Below are positions 26,454-38,984 of a DNA stretch of 64,000 nt, in pieces. The notes beneath the pieces are model-generated. The model was given only the letters and a program-made list of their open reading frames with translations, was not told the DNA's origin and made no database searches. The DNA is from Brevipalpus yothersi. Its lineage: Eukaryota; Arthropoda; Arachnida; Trombidiformes; Tenuipalpidae. Position numbers and translations under genes: made by a program. The stretch is from positions 62,001 to 126,000 of the forward strand of contig QZCP01000042.1 of NCBI GenBank assembly GCA_003956705.1, in the 5' to 3' direction. Position 1 is the stretch's first letter. Each line of letters begins with the position of its first letter.

Positions 26454-29400
26454 GTACTATATCGTTCTGGTAATGTTTTAGTGCGCATCAAGCTACAGTT
26501 GTAATCGATAGCTTGAGAGTACTTTTTGAGATGAATATCTCGATCGTTCCCATAGAGGAGATGAATCGAAGTTGAATTTGAGCCGCTTGTGTATATGCTT
26601 GTATACATATCATTATGCATATGATATGAGAATCAATATTAACCCAATGATGAGGTGAGGTGACTCGAGTGACTGAGTTGAGGTGCTCCTTGAATTGGAA
26701 AAAAAGGTGAGAGAGAGAATGTGTGTATGAAGCTATGAGATTTATTTATGATCATTCATTTGATTGAGATGTGAGCTTCATGATGCTTGATATGAGAGAG
26801 GAAGATAGGCTCGCTTTTTGACGCTCATTCATGTTGATCATCGTAAACTGTAAGCTGATAGTGTGAATGAAAAGATGGCCAAAATCTACTATACAGCTCT
26901 TTATAAGAAATAAAACCGAAGAAATTGAGATGAAAATGCTCTTTATAATGACTCCTGAGAATTTCAATAATATTTTCAATGACATTTGTTCACTTTTCCA
27001 AAGACCATCATGACTCTTCCTAATTTGGAATCAAGATGGAAGGATAGCTTAGTGATAAAACTTTGAAATCCATTGAAATGAATAAGCTTCCAATTATAAA
27101 GCCCAGGAGGCTTGATGTGTGTTTTTCCTAAAATTTTTCTTTTGTTTTATTTATTCGATTGATTAGAGTATTTGCGTTTCACTTAACATTTAACTCATTA
27201 GACTGAAGTTAAGCAGACTTTACAATTGAGAAAGGCAAAATGGAGTTCTGGCAGAAAGCAAATCATCGAGGGAATGTAACAGATCCGATTTTGTATTCAA
27301 AGTGGCTGTATTTCATATGCTTGAACGCTAACTGTTGAATGTGACTAGAATAGGATTCCCAATAATTGGTCACGAATCAACCAAGGAATCCGCTCACAAT
27401 ATTTCTTCATCGCAATTGGATTAGAAATGCTCACGCATATCGTTGCACTGTTCAGTGGTCCTTACATGAAAGCCAATTTAACTCTCCTATCACAGAGAAA
27501 TTTGGTGAATAGTGAGTCTAGTATCAATCAAATCGATTGAAGTCTACTATCAATAGAGAGGAAATCAATTAGAATTCGGAATTCATTCAAACACTTGGTT
27601 ACAAAATAAATACCCCAAAACACTAAGTTCTTTAATCGAAAAGAATCGTCTTTCCATGATGTGCATTGTTGTTTAGTTCATATGCCACAATCTCTCTGTG
27701 ATTTTCATGAAAATATTCTCGGAATTGTATCTTTCTACCAAGTATACCAGCAACAGAAATGCATTCCAAGTCATAGATAGTCAATAAAGTATGATTATCT
27801 TCACTTCTCAGAAATAAACTCTACTGTTTCCCTGGATAAACGATTGTAAGCCAGAAGAGCATTGCAAACTTCCAGATATGGCAGTAAATTGGAGGAATAT
27901 TTTGCAAATGCAAAACCTTAACATGATATTTGCCATCTCCAGATCGAATGCACTTGAAACAAGGGGCCTGGCAAAAATGACAATAAACAGGCACCATTGG
28001 CTAACCAGCTTCATATTCATTGCAATAATAAAATAGGAAAAAATGTATCTCATTTCATTTAATTTTCAGTTTCGAATCTGTGTACATCAAAAAAAAAGGT
28101 TTACTGGAAATCAGTTTAAAGGGTGCAATTTTGTTGCCTCATCAAAGTTGTTACCATGTTTTCTAATTCCTTGAATAGGCTTTTGTTCTCAAAATATTCT
28201 GAAATACAGTTTGCTTACTATGTAAGAAGAGTAAAACTCAAATTTTCCAGATAGCAGCCCATCAATCTATTCCTGACAAGACAATTCTGTGTGTGTGTAC
28301 ATAGGATGTTAGAGCTTTGAACTTTTTTTCTGATACTTTTCATCCTAACCTTGAGTATGGAAGTATGGAAGTGAAGCAGAAGATGAACAGAGATCTCATG
28401 ATGTTTACTGAGATTTTGAATATAAATCGAAGAAGCTGTCAATGAATCGCGATGCCTAGAACAATCTCATCAGCTATGAATCTTCTCGATTTTCTAGATC
28501 TCTCTTTCTATCCTAGGAAGATCTCATCAAATCGCTAGGTAACATTGTTCTTTGCATTTTATCGGGCGAAATTCTTTCAAGATGATAAATCAATTTTCTC
28601 AGATTTTTATAGCACAATGAACTGGGAAGAAACATTGGAGAATGAATATATTTTCTTCAATTGAATTAGATTTTAATTGCTGATAATTATCAAAGGAGTG
28701 AAAAATTGGAAAGCAGCTTATCAGTTGTTTGTTGGATTGAGAATGAAGAATGAAAAAATCTATCAATTCTTGTTTCTCTATACACTTTACCTAGATGCAC
28801 TGAAATTCAGGGAATATCTCATATGAGTTGTTCAGATGGAACTTTTTTTTCATTTTATTCTCCAAATTAGCACTCAAGTTGATTGAAAAAATATGGATCG
28901 AAGAAATCAGACTGATAGCTTGGTTAAAATTTTATTCGTTAACGAGATGATTGATATCAGTTCTACTGAGAATGCTATTGCTCTTTATTTTGTATGTTCT
29001 CTTAGATTTCAAATTTTTATGTTTCAGGAACTTGAATTTTCACTTTGAATTTTGGCCTAGATTTACAACTATCTCTAGAACATATCATCAAAAAAGGTAT
29101 TTATGAGCTTTTCGAGCTTGGAAAAGTATCATGTTGTGAATGTGTATGCTAAAGCATTCCATGATACACTCTAAATCTTGAGCACAAATATGATAATGGA
29201 CCAAACACTGATTTTGGCTGTCCAGAGAATGTTGATATAAATGTGTGAACATTTCTCACCATTGACTTGGCCCATGTTCTCAGATGTTATTTGACATGAG
29301 AGCTAGAGAGCTGATTCTAGTCGAATCTTGGTCACAAATTCTGATTCTCACAGGTATGAGAAGATGATGTGATAAATGGCAGGTGATTGTCCCTGCATAA

Positions 29401-30578
29401 TGATTCTTGGATCAACAATGCATTCGAATGAGATGCAAACCCAGAAAGAGAGGATAGAAGGGAGAGAGAGAGAGAGAGAGAATATCACAAGAAGTGAAAA
29501 AGAAAGTAGCTGGTGAAACGAATGATAAGTTGAGATTGATGATTTACTGAGAAAGATTCATCGATATTGTGGCGGTCAGTTGATAAATATATATACTCCA
29601 TCGCATTCCTTTGCTCATTTTCTCAAGGTATGCCTGGTGTTGTGTAGGAAAAAGAAAGCTTGACAGGAGATGAAATGAACAGTGAAAGGAGGTATGTCCA
29701 ATGTGGTCCAGTTCATTACTCACACATTCAATAATTAAAGGACTCATTCTGAAATAAGAACGTACACTAAATACTTCATACCTAATTGCCGAGATTGTCC
29801 GAATGAAAGAGCGGGACCAATTTACATTCATGATGATAGACTAAGCCTATCAGGAAAGAGTAGATTTAAAAAGTATCCTTCTATTCTATTATATAGAGTA
29901 GGAAAAAAATTCTGAAAGAAAAGAATGCAACCAAAATCTGCCAAAAAACAATCCTCAAAGTAGAACCAAAAAACTTTAACCAGAAAAATCTGGTTGAAAA
30001 GCTGGTACAATTTGGGTTCAATTCTTATTAAACTGCCTGTAATCTATGCAAAAAAATATCCCCATCCCTAATCCAGCAAACTAACCATCAATTCTTCTCC
30101 AACCTATTTGAATTCTTTCCCCAAATTAGAAATCGAAAAAAGTTGAGAACATTCTCAATAATGTTCGAAGAATGTTTGAAGAATGTTCGACAGAACACAC
30201 AAAATTCGACATTTTTTCATGCTGCTACCATCTATTGTCATCAAATAAAACTGAAAATGCTTCGCTGTTATCAGTGACCTCTGGTGACGTTTAAAAGGAC
30301 AGAATATTTTTTGCTATGAAAAGCTTTTTGCAGCTTGCTTAAATGTCTCGGATGTGTTTCAAGACTTGAATGTTGTTGATTGATTGATTCTTCTTTCCCA
30401 TCAAATTAAATTAAATTGTTTCACCTTAATTGTATATACACTTATATATATATATATCTATTTACTTGTCCAAAAGGGGGATAGTGAACGGTGTCTATCT
30501 TTGGACCATATATTCTTCCCTGCGTATATAAATATATTATATTAGGTACCCGAAAAATTATCAATAATAATAATAATA

Positions 30579-31624
30579 ATGTCTTCCTCGGAAGAAGTTT
30601 CATGGATCTCATGGTATTGTGGTCTTCGAGGCAATGAGTTCTTTTGTGAAGTTGATGAAGACTATATACAAGATAAATTTAATTTAACTGGACTATCGGA
30701 CAGTGTGCCTCATTATCGTCAAGCGTTAGATATGATATTGGATTTGGAGCCCGATGAAGAGTTGGAAGATAATCCAAATCAAAGTGATATAGTTGAACAA
30801 GCGGCCGAAATGTTATACGGTCTGATTCACGCAAGATATATATTAACAAATAGAGGTATTGCGATGATGATCGATAAATATCAGAATGGTGATTTTTCCA
30901 CATGTCCACGAGTGTATTGTGAAAATCAGCCACTACTACCGATAGGTAATTTTCATTGATCATACATTTCATGTATTCTCTTGCAAGAAAAAATGTGTGC
31001 CTCTGCTCTGGTTAGCCAAACCTAACCATTTGCGTTTTATGGCTCAAACATTTGGGAAGACTTGCAATCGTCACCATATTTTTATGTTTTCTCTTTTTGT
31101 TCATCTTTTCTCTCTCTTTCTCTTTCTCTCTTATCTTGTCTCGACTTGATCACTAATTATTTTTGCCCTTGTTTTTCTCTCTATCTTTGTCTCTGTGTAT
31201 CTCTCTCTTTGCTACATGATACTCCCTATTGGTAACATCCACATCCACATCCACATCATCGACACACACATATACACATACACACACACACACGCACACA
31301 CCAAACGTTTATCCATAAACAGGCTTATCAGATATACCAGGAGAAGCTATGGTTAAAGTATATTGCCCTAAATGTAATGATGTTTATAATCCAAAATCAA
31401 GTCGTCACCAGCACACAGATGGTGCATATTTCGGCACCGGATTTCCTCACATGCTATTCATGGTTCATCCAGAGTATCGACCCAAGAAGCCAACATCTCA
31501 ATTTGTTCCAAGACTGTATGGCTTCAAAATTCATCCAATGGCATACCAGATTCAACAACAGGCTGCTCAAAATCACAAACCTCTACGAACTATGAACACT
31601 TTTGGTAATAGTGCGAAAAGATAA
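30579..31624 (+). CDS. CSNK2B: Casein kinase 2 regulatory subunit beta
   Basis: Regulatory subunit of the CK2 serine/threonine kinase; two beta subunits dimerise through a zinc finger and bridge two catalytic alpha subunits in nucleus and cytoplasm. Exons are 30579-30945 and 31323-31624, joined in phase 1 to give 222 residues, close to the usual ~215. The N-terminus MSSSEEVSWI carries the conserved CK2 autophosphorylation serines. The acidic loop LEPDEELEDN is at about 56-65, and the four zinc-binding cysteines are at 109, 114, 137 and 140, the family's exact positions. The junction reads PIG|LSDIPGEAMVK as in other animals. The C-terminus has a short lineage-specific extension (QAAQNHKPL...). 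The single 377-base intron contains CA repeats. Very little about this gene is unusual. Confidence 0.97.
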
Positions 31625-32547
31625 ACTACCTCTTATGTTTATTTTCATAAAAATTGCCTGCGTTTGATCGATTTTGGATCTATTTCTCTTCTTCTCTTCT
31701 TCTCTCGCTCTCTATTCCTCTTTTTCCTCTCTTTCTTTCTATTCCTCCTCGTTCCTTCAATCATCTCCCACCATTCTTTCTTCTTCTCTCTCTCTCTCTC
31801 TCTTTCTCCTCCTCTTTCTCTGTCTCTTTTCTCAAGTTAGTTGATCGTCATGAAAAAAAATTATCTAATTCGATACGAGCCCTAGATTAATGGTTCGATC
31901 GATAAGCCTCTTGCGTGTATTTGTCGGTCAAAGTAAATATATTCCATGTATCCATTCAATCTCATGGTTAAAGTTCTTTCCATTTATGGAAGAAGAAAAA
32001 TATATCTAAACGCTAATCAGTGAGTCAAGGAAAGCAACAGAATCACAGCCCTTCTCTTCTCTCCTCAAAGTCACTTACAAAGTAAAAGTGTCGGCTTAAG
32101 ATTATGGTTCCATAAGATGGGAAGAAAAGCGCAAAAGATTTGCACTATCGATCGATCGATCGATGAGAAATATAAATATTAAGTATTTTATTTATTCAAA
32201 CGTAAAGATTCTATGAAGAGTCAAGTCAGTAATTAAAAGGCAACTGGTAGAATTGATACAGAGAAAGAGAGTGGGAAAAAATGATTCGTTCGGGGAAAAA
32301 GTATCCATCGATTCAAAGGCCGGAGTATATTGAAGATTTAAACCATAATCTTCTTCCCATTCTGTTGACTCGGTGAAAAATATTCAACTGAGCATTTGTT
32401 TGTATGTATGTGATACAAACTATGCTTCCTCATGAGCCCATCAAGATTAATCCAAATTACATGATAACGATGCCATTTCCAGGGGAGAAGCAATGATCAT
32501 CGGTGGACGGCAAAGATTCTGCATGATTCTGCACTTCCAACTCGATC
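31625..32547. other. Convergent 3' flanks of CK2-beta and RBX2
   Basis: CT-rich and AT-rich DNA with no additional coding exon. It includes a short (ATCG)n run near 32150-32163. Confidence 0.5.
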
Positions 32548-32841
32548 TTATTTACCGATTCTTTGGACAACCCATTCTTGCTGGCACAGTGGACATCGAT
32601 TGTTCTGCTGGACCCAGAGAGACATACAACAATTGTGGAAAGAATGATTACATTCACCCCAAACAACCACACAATCATCCTGCTTATTGTCCGATTGACA
32701 CTTGAGGCAAGCATCCATCACAATCACACGACAAATGGCACAAGTATCGGAAACCACATCCCATGACCACATAGCAACAGGATTCCATTTTTTTAAACTA
32801 AACAATTTATTATTATTATAATCACCTTCGGATGAGGACAT
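32548..32841 (-). CDS. RNF7: RBX2/RNF7 RING-H2 subunit of cullin-5 ligases
   Basis: Small RING-H2 protein that binds CUL5, recruits E2 enzymes and supports NEDD8 and ubiquitin transfer. The ATG at 32841 gives 97 residues in one exon; the frame is open further upstream but only with low-complexity sequence from a CT-rich leader. The cullin-binding beta strand reads LFSLKKWNPVAMWSWDV. The RING ligands are CAIC (34/37), the extra-zinc cysteine cluster MDACLKCQ, the CNHSFHNCC block, and CPLC (83/86), ending VVQRIGK. The extra Cys-rich insertion and C-terminus distinguish RBX2 from RBX1. It is convergent with CK2-beta. Identity is near-complete with vertebrate RBX2 over the last 80 residues, from memory of the family. 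Confidence 0.96.
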   Translation of the reverse strand: MSSSEGDYNNNKLFSLKKWNPVAMWSWDVVSDTCAICRVIVMDACLKCQSDNKQDDCVVVWGECNHSFHNCCMSLWVQQNNRCPLCQQEWVVQRIGK

Positions 32842-33701
32842 AATGATGGTTAACAGTAAGTGGTATTCAATCTCAATCGTTCTCTTAATCTCTATCTCTC
32901 TCTCTCTCTTCACCAGTCTAAATTGCAGCAAATTGCAATCAAACAAACAACATTTGTTACTAACACTCGCAATTTGAATCGCTACAGGGAGAAATAGAAA
33001 GAGATTGAAAGATCAATCACCTGTGATTCTGAACTGATGAAGATAAAGAGGATGACATGAACGAAATTAAATGATACATTGAAAAACTACTATTTTCAAT
33101 GTATATACAGTTCCTCAGTAAATGGGCATGAGCAGATGATGTGCAATGGGAAAAAGGCAATTCTGATGATTGTCTAAGCAGCCGATAAGAATTCTAGAGG
33201 AAAAATATTCCAAGAATTTTCAAAGCTCTGTATTGTAGCATACTCAGCTTGCAATTTACAGCTCTTTTCAGAACTCTGTAACATGATAAGCTTATTCAGA
33301 ATTCTCGGAACTCTGTATCATGAGATGCACACTATGGAAAAAGAAAAAGTCCTATTGAAAAGTAAAGAGCAAAGTTTTTGGATTGCTCTCAAAAACTGAT
33401 ATACCAATAGAATGGTAACTCAATTAGACTTGATATTTCAAGCTATTGGCTAGTAGTTAGTCAGTCAGCTTCAGTGGATGAAAAATGATGGTAACCTAGT
33501 AGCAGCAATAAAAATGATAAATAATAAAAAAAGTGACTGCATTCCTTGCTGCATTCAAACTTGGAATTTCATTTAGCCAATACATAGATTTCGTTATCAT
33601 CAGTGATCAAGCACACAAAGAGCTTCTTTTATGTTTCAATACTTCAATTAGATTGTAAGAGAAACAGAAGGATAAAGCAACAACTTTTATGTGTGCATCG
33701 A
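32842..33701. other. RBX2 5' flank, no gene seen
   Basis: AT-rich spacer between RBX2 and the first secreted helical gene. No supported coding signal. Confidence 0.45.
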
Positions 33702-34658
33702 TTATCCCAATAACATGCCAGCAATCGTTTGGACATGAGTGATAGCATTCTTCACATGGCCTTCGACTTGTTTCATGATTGCATCGATATCGAAAAGAGC
33801 TCTTGAGGTGATTTCTTCTTCTCTTTTCACTGATCCTTCTTCCCGTGGTCCGTGTTTCTTTTTACCCGATATGTGTTTAATTACTGCAAGTGCATGAATC
33901 GAAATCCTTTTCGCACCTTTCAGAGCTTCCTTTGATTCTTCTGCACCTTTAACGGCATCCATCAATGCTTCCTCAATTTCTTTGGAAGAATTTGCTCTTT
34001 TGATTCTTATTAAAGCTTCATTTGTTTCTCTGCTTCCTTTTTTGGCCATTTCAATTAGGGCTGGAGCGTTTGCTTTTGCTCTCCTGTGGAAATACAATGT
34101 TATCAGATAAGGTGTAGATGTCCTTTCAAAATTATGGAAAGCATTCAATTTAGAAGAAATTGAAAAAATTGGTGAAATATCGATGGATTAAGGAAACACT
34201 ATACGCAAGCTAATCAGTTTTGAGTTGATTTCTGTAGCACTTTTTTTCGTATAAATATCATTTTTCATGATTTTGAATGGAAAGTGAACTTACTCGTAGT
34301 CTTTTACTAGTTGTTCATTCTTGATCCCTTCACCTGCTTCCCTCAAAAGCCCATCTGTTGCATTCATAACGCCCAGTGACTTGAGGGTCAAATTCAAGGC
34401 ATCCTTCGAGTACTTTGCCATCGATTCAACTGTGGAGAGATAGTGAATCAATTTATGAATGAATCGAAATGCCTCCTATTATGGGCTCGTAATATTCTAC
34501 ATGAATAGAATCTGATCATATAAATAATGAATCTTCATGTTTCAACTAGATCACAGCCAACTAAGAGATAATGAATTGTCTGGTTTTTCGAGAGGGCTCA
34601 TAATTTGTTTTAATTACTGGCACAGAAGTATTCAATTCTATTGCAGCTTTTGATCATT

Positions 34659-34721
<63 letters not shown>

Positions 34722-35053
34722 AAGTATGATTACTACCTGCTCTCAGTAAATATGTTATCAAAAAATTGAATCGGAAAATGGAAACAAATAAATCAACCTG
34801 CAGCAAATCACATTCCATGCGAAGCAAGGTTCTTCTTGCTCACATTCATGACAGAACAATTTCTGAAATAATACCAACCTATTTTTACTGGATCTTTTGT
34901 TCCATTTGCTGCGTTTTCGGATTGTCTTGCTTTCCTAGCTTCTGAGTGAACCGTACCAGAAGCGACGATCAATAAGCCAATAAGCACAGTTGTAATCATT
35001 GGAACTAGTTGATGAAATTTTTCTCCCTTATTCAATGTACTCGGTAGTTTCAT
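33702..35053 (-). CDS. Secreted Ala/Lys-rich helical protein, paralogue A
   Basis: Unrecognised family; I can describe only its form. Exons are 35053-34879, 34429-34294 and 34083-33702, joined in phases 1 and 2 for 230 residues. A hydrophobic segment at about 17-34 (LVPMITTVLIGLLIVASG) looks like a signal peptide or anchor. The rest is charged and helix-rich (for example AKANAPALIEMAKKGSRE, EEALMDAVKGAEESKEALKG), consistent with amphipathic or coiled-coil helices, with a few N-glycosylation sites and no cysteine pattern. The first donor, G|gttggt, is an unusual non-consensus sequence, and both other paralogues use the same donor at the matching junction. Exon 2 is 136 bases, as in paralogue B. 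Secretion is inferred; a structural, salivary or adhesive role is guesswork. Confidence 0.72.
34662..34720. repeat. (CT)n microsatellite in intron 1 of paralogue A
   Basis: About 59 bases of CT dinucleotide within the first intron of the helical-protein gene. Confidence 0.9.
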
Positions 35054-36571
35054 TTCGATTACTTATCAGCTCGAAAAATTTCGGAAAATAAATCCGTGGT
35101 TGGGGGAGTAAAATGTTAACTCTTGTGCAAATTTCATTAAAATTTTGATTTCATTTCTTCCCAGCTGTTTGAGAGAGTGAAATTATGAGGTTTAATCGTC
35201 TTACACTGAGCATGCATTTTTTTGAGATGGATATTGACGAAAATTGACGGAGATTCCTGATAAATTGATGAATACTGATGAAGATTTGTTCCAAATTTTC
35301 TGGATAATTTTCATCCGAACAACAGTTTAGAGCTGATAAGATCGAAGCACTATCGAATCAAATAGTTTGAACAATTTGTTGAAAAGTATGACATGATCTA
35401 ATACAATGTAATTGCTAATCATTCTCAATATTCTTTTTTTACACCTATACTACATGTATATATGTATTTATCTACCATCAATTGTTCAGAGGACAGGAGA
35501 AATTCTCTGATCATATTTCATAGCAAGTATTTTGAAAATTTGATCAAATCTGACCTCCATGAAAAATGGTAATTCATCAGGAAATTGAATGTCGATTTTT
35601 TGATCAAATTCACATAAGATTGGGTTAAAGTGCTCTAATTTGAATTGAAAGTTGAAAATTCCATACTCTTCTAAGTCCAAAATAAAAAACAAATTTGGCC
35701 TTGAACAATATCTCTATTTTAAGTTCTGTTAAGCGATCATATAAATTCGTGACTAATTTTATTAACAAGAATCAATTGCAGAATTCTGATCCTCGGTTAT
35801 TCAAGCAAAAAGTTTCAAACTGACTCTCAAATAGTAATCATGATATATTGATTCTTCAATCAATTCCAGCTAACTGACTAGTGCAAATGAACTTTTGAGC
35901 ACCCAATTTAATCTATCTCCCAATATCTGATCACATCTAAAGCTATTCTCTATTCTCTATAATCATTCCGAGTTAATTTCTTTTATTGAGAACGAAAAAA
36001 GATTGACCAAGTTTCAGAAAATATTTTTTTTCCCAACTTTCATCTCCTCTTCCTCGCCAGATGGAGCTTATCAAGTGGCGGGAAAAAATCTGGTTTCTTT
36101 TTGGGTTCTCAAACCCTTTTAACCAGAACCCTTTAAACCAGGAACCAGAAACCTTGAACCTTTGATTTTTCAAATCTTTGCATTTTTTCGAGACTATTTT
36201 GAACCCGGGATCTTCAATTTTGTTTACATTATTCTTGCTCTACTTCTTAGAGAGTGAATATTTTTTGTGTCGTTTTGTTTATTGGTTTAACAAAATTTTC
36301 AACTTTCATTTGAAATGATTATGATTAACTGACAATGTTTAGTGTTGATTGGTAAGGTGTTTGGAATGGTGAATGCTGGAACTGTTGAATTGTGCTAATT
36401 GATCAGCTGTACAATGTGTAATGTCCTCTACTTTATTGATTTTGTGTTGACAATGAGTGATTCACCTCCTCATCTTCTAGAAAAAATGTGCATCAATGAG
36501 ATGAACCCAAAGTATGACATCACTCAAAATTGAGTCGGAAACAAACAAAAATGGACAATCGATCGCGAATA
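35054..36571. other. Spacer between helical paralogues A and B
   Basis: AT-rich DNA. A small imperfect direct repeat of an aaccagaaccc/aaccaggaaccagaaacc type is visible near 36120-36155. No coding signal. Confidence 0.45.
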
Positions 36572-37847
36572 TTATGAAGGTTTTGCTGTCTTCAGCTTTG
36601 AAACTAAATTATCTACAGATTCTTCGATTGTTTTCAGTGTATCATCGATTAATTCTTTCAATTTATTCACCAATTCCTTAAAATTATCTGCCACTTTGAT
36701 GATCCAATTATCTGCTCTCACGAGGGAATCCATGTTTTGTCCCGTCGAATCTGAGGAATTTCCTTTCAGCTCATACAAATTTTCGAGTGATATTTTTGCT
36801 GCAGCTTTGGCATCTTTTATCGCTTTTCTGGCCGAATTTGTAGCTTCTTTCACCTTTTCCATCGATTTGTAGGCTGTTGGCATTGATGGAGTTCCGTTTG
36901 CATAGAACGTTTGTTTCGCATCGATCATCAATTTTGATGCTTCCTCCGAGGCTCTACTCGCAGATTCCGATAAATTTCTGGCATTCCTGTGGATGGTATA
37001 CAAGTTAATTTATGGCCATCTACAAGTAGGAAAAGTTTTTTTGGTCAAGGTTCATGAGGATAGTTCGAGAGAAATGGAAAGAAATTTTTGGAAAAGTCTA
37101 TTTTCTGATTAGTCTCATCTAGATATCTTGATATGTATTCTTTATGGACTGATAACAGATTGATCATCGATCAAAGGAATTCCAAAAGACTAGTCAGCTC
37201 ACTATCCATCTATCCACATGCTAATGGTATCAAAGATTTCATCTCATTTCGTTGATAAATATGAGATCGACAACCTGCAAATCTTTGAGCGCATCAAGTT
37301 ATAAGGCACTTACTCCATACTTTTCTTTAAATGCTCTTTGCCAGAACTTTCTGACATATTCTTGATTTCAATCGTGGTTTTGTTAACTACCATAAGAGAT
37401 TTGGATGCTATACCAATCGCTTCTTCGACTGCAGCTGATGTTCTTTGAACTGTAAGTGAAAAAGATTATCATCATGATTAGTCTCGAGTAGACCTACATG
37501 CACATCTATTCTATGTTGTATTACTTTGGCTCCACAAAGTGGAGCAAAGAAGAGCAAATGAGACACAAGTGATGGACACGAATCACTAGTTCAATGTCAG
37601 CTGTTGATATATTTCATCGGTGTCGAATGTAACAACCTGATGAAACAATACTGGACTGCTTCCACTCATGCAGGAAAAAATGATAAAAAAGATACCAACG
37701 TGTTTGCTCCACTTTCTCCATGATTGCTGCATCAGAATTTTCCTTTCTTGGTAAGCGGATTGACGCATTCAGTTCTAAGACTGGGAGCAGTAAGAAAAAT
37801 TCGATGAGGAACACCTTGAACATCGTCAAAGAGAAGAAATCTTTCAT
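36572..37847 (-). CDS. Secreted Ala/Lys-rich helical protein, paralogue B
   Basis: Tandem paralogue of the gene at 33702-35053. Exons are 37847-37700, 37449-37314 and 36986-36572, joined in phases 1 and 2 for 232 residues. The signal peptide is strong (MFKVFLIEFFLLLPVLELNA, starting at residue 9). The body is helical and rich in Ala, Ser, Lys and Glu, with repeats of the type SRASEEASKLMIDAK and ARKAIKDAKAAAKISLENL, several N-x-S/T sites and no cysteines in the mature part. Exon 2 is exactly 136 bases as in paralogue A, and the first donor is again gttggt. Sequence identity between the paralogues is low by eye, so gene structure is the stronger evidence of homology. No function can be assigned. 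Confidence 0.72.
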
Positions 37848-38984
37848 GATTGAATGCCAATTTCGTCACCTCCTTATTGGATTATTGTGTCTCGCGCTTG
37901 TTCCTTTTTCGACAATGAAAAGGTAAAGTACAGTAGTGTATTAGTGAAAGCGAATTCTAGATGAAGCGTATATGAAACTGTATACTTACTTTTTTTACAC
38001 TTTCAGAGAACATTCATTGAGATATAATCTCCGATAGAGCTCCATGACCTTCATATTTGTCTGTTAAGATGAGAAATTGAGTTATTTGGATGGAAACCAC
38101 AAATGATCCAAGTATATATCACATTTTAATGAATTTATGAATTTAATGAATTTGAAAATATCGCAAGAGCACTCCAAATCACTATGCCAGAAGAAATTCG
38201 ACTCGTGGGGCTTTCAAAAGGAAGAAGGTTTTATGGATTCCTTCTTTCAATTCACTGACTCGAATTTCGTATTCAAAAATTGGAATGAACTTAAAAAAAT
38301 CCATAAACAACTCGCCAACATCAAAGGAAAAATGTCACGATTTGCTGAATCTTGAATGATTCAAAATTTTCAAGGTGTAGAGCTTGCAATAGATCCGATC
38401 GCTAGATCTATCAATTAATGAGAATTCAAAGTTACTGTTAGGGAAAATTTTTAATTATAGAAACACTATGACTGAAAGTGAGTAGCTCTTGTTTTCATTC
38501 ACAGTACACATGATCAAAATCCTACGAAGAAGATTTATCGGATTTGTTTCTTGAATTTTAGGTGATTGAATTGGCATCCTTGTTTCAAATAACTAATAAC
38601 AATGTAAATGAGGTTGTTGTTGAATTCTTCTCTCCATCATTATCTCAACTCCAATAATCCAAATGAACAAAAGGACAATATTCAATTTTGCTTCATTTAA
38701 AATGCTTTTTTTTTCGTGAATTTTCTCTAGAAATTCAGGCAGTGAATTTATTTTCTTGTCATTACTCTGTATAGGCCTTAGATGATAAGGATTGTATGTA
38801 TAAATGTATTTATAACTTAGCTCGAACTCCACGCGTAAAAAACAATCCACAATAGAAAATCATGACCAGATTGTGCTCTGCCCTCTCACTGGATAGAGGC
38901 AAGCGGATAGGAATCCATTGGGACTCCTAGGACTGAGTACATTTTTCCAGTTTTAGAAAACTTTTCCCTCAATAATCATTGAAT
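37848..38984. other. Spacer between helical paralogues B and C
   Basis: AT-rich DNA holding the 5' flank of paralogue B and 3' flank of paralogue C. No supported gene. Confidence 0.45.

Larger units (their letters stand above)
22035..30578. other. Gene-poor stretch
   Basis: No open frame here resembles a known protein or has convincing exon borders. The open frames are short, low in complexity or frequently interrupted. It contains several CT/GA tracts and one assembly gap. The left part is the 5' flank of the beat-like gene and the right edge the 5' flank of CK2-beta. Confidence 0.5.

Noticed and set aside
36050..36210. Gene in the 66-codon minus frame near the aaccagaaccc repeats
   Set aside because: Short, built from an imperfect direct repeat, with no signal peptide or splice support.
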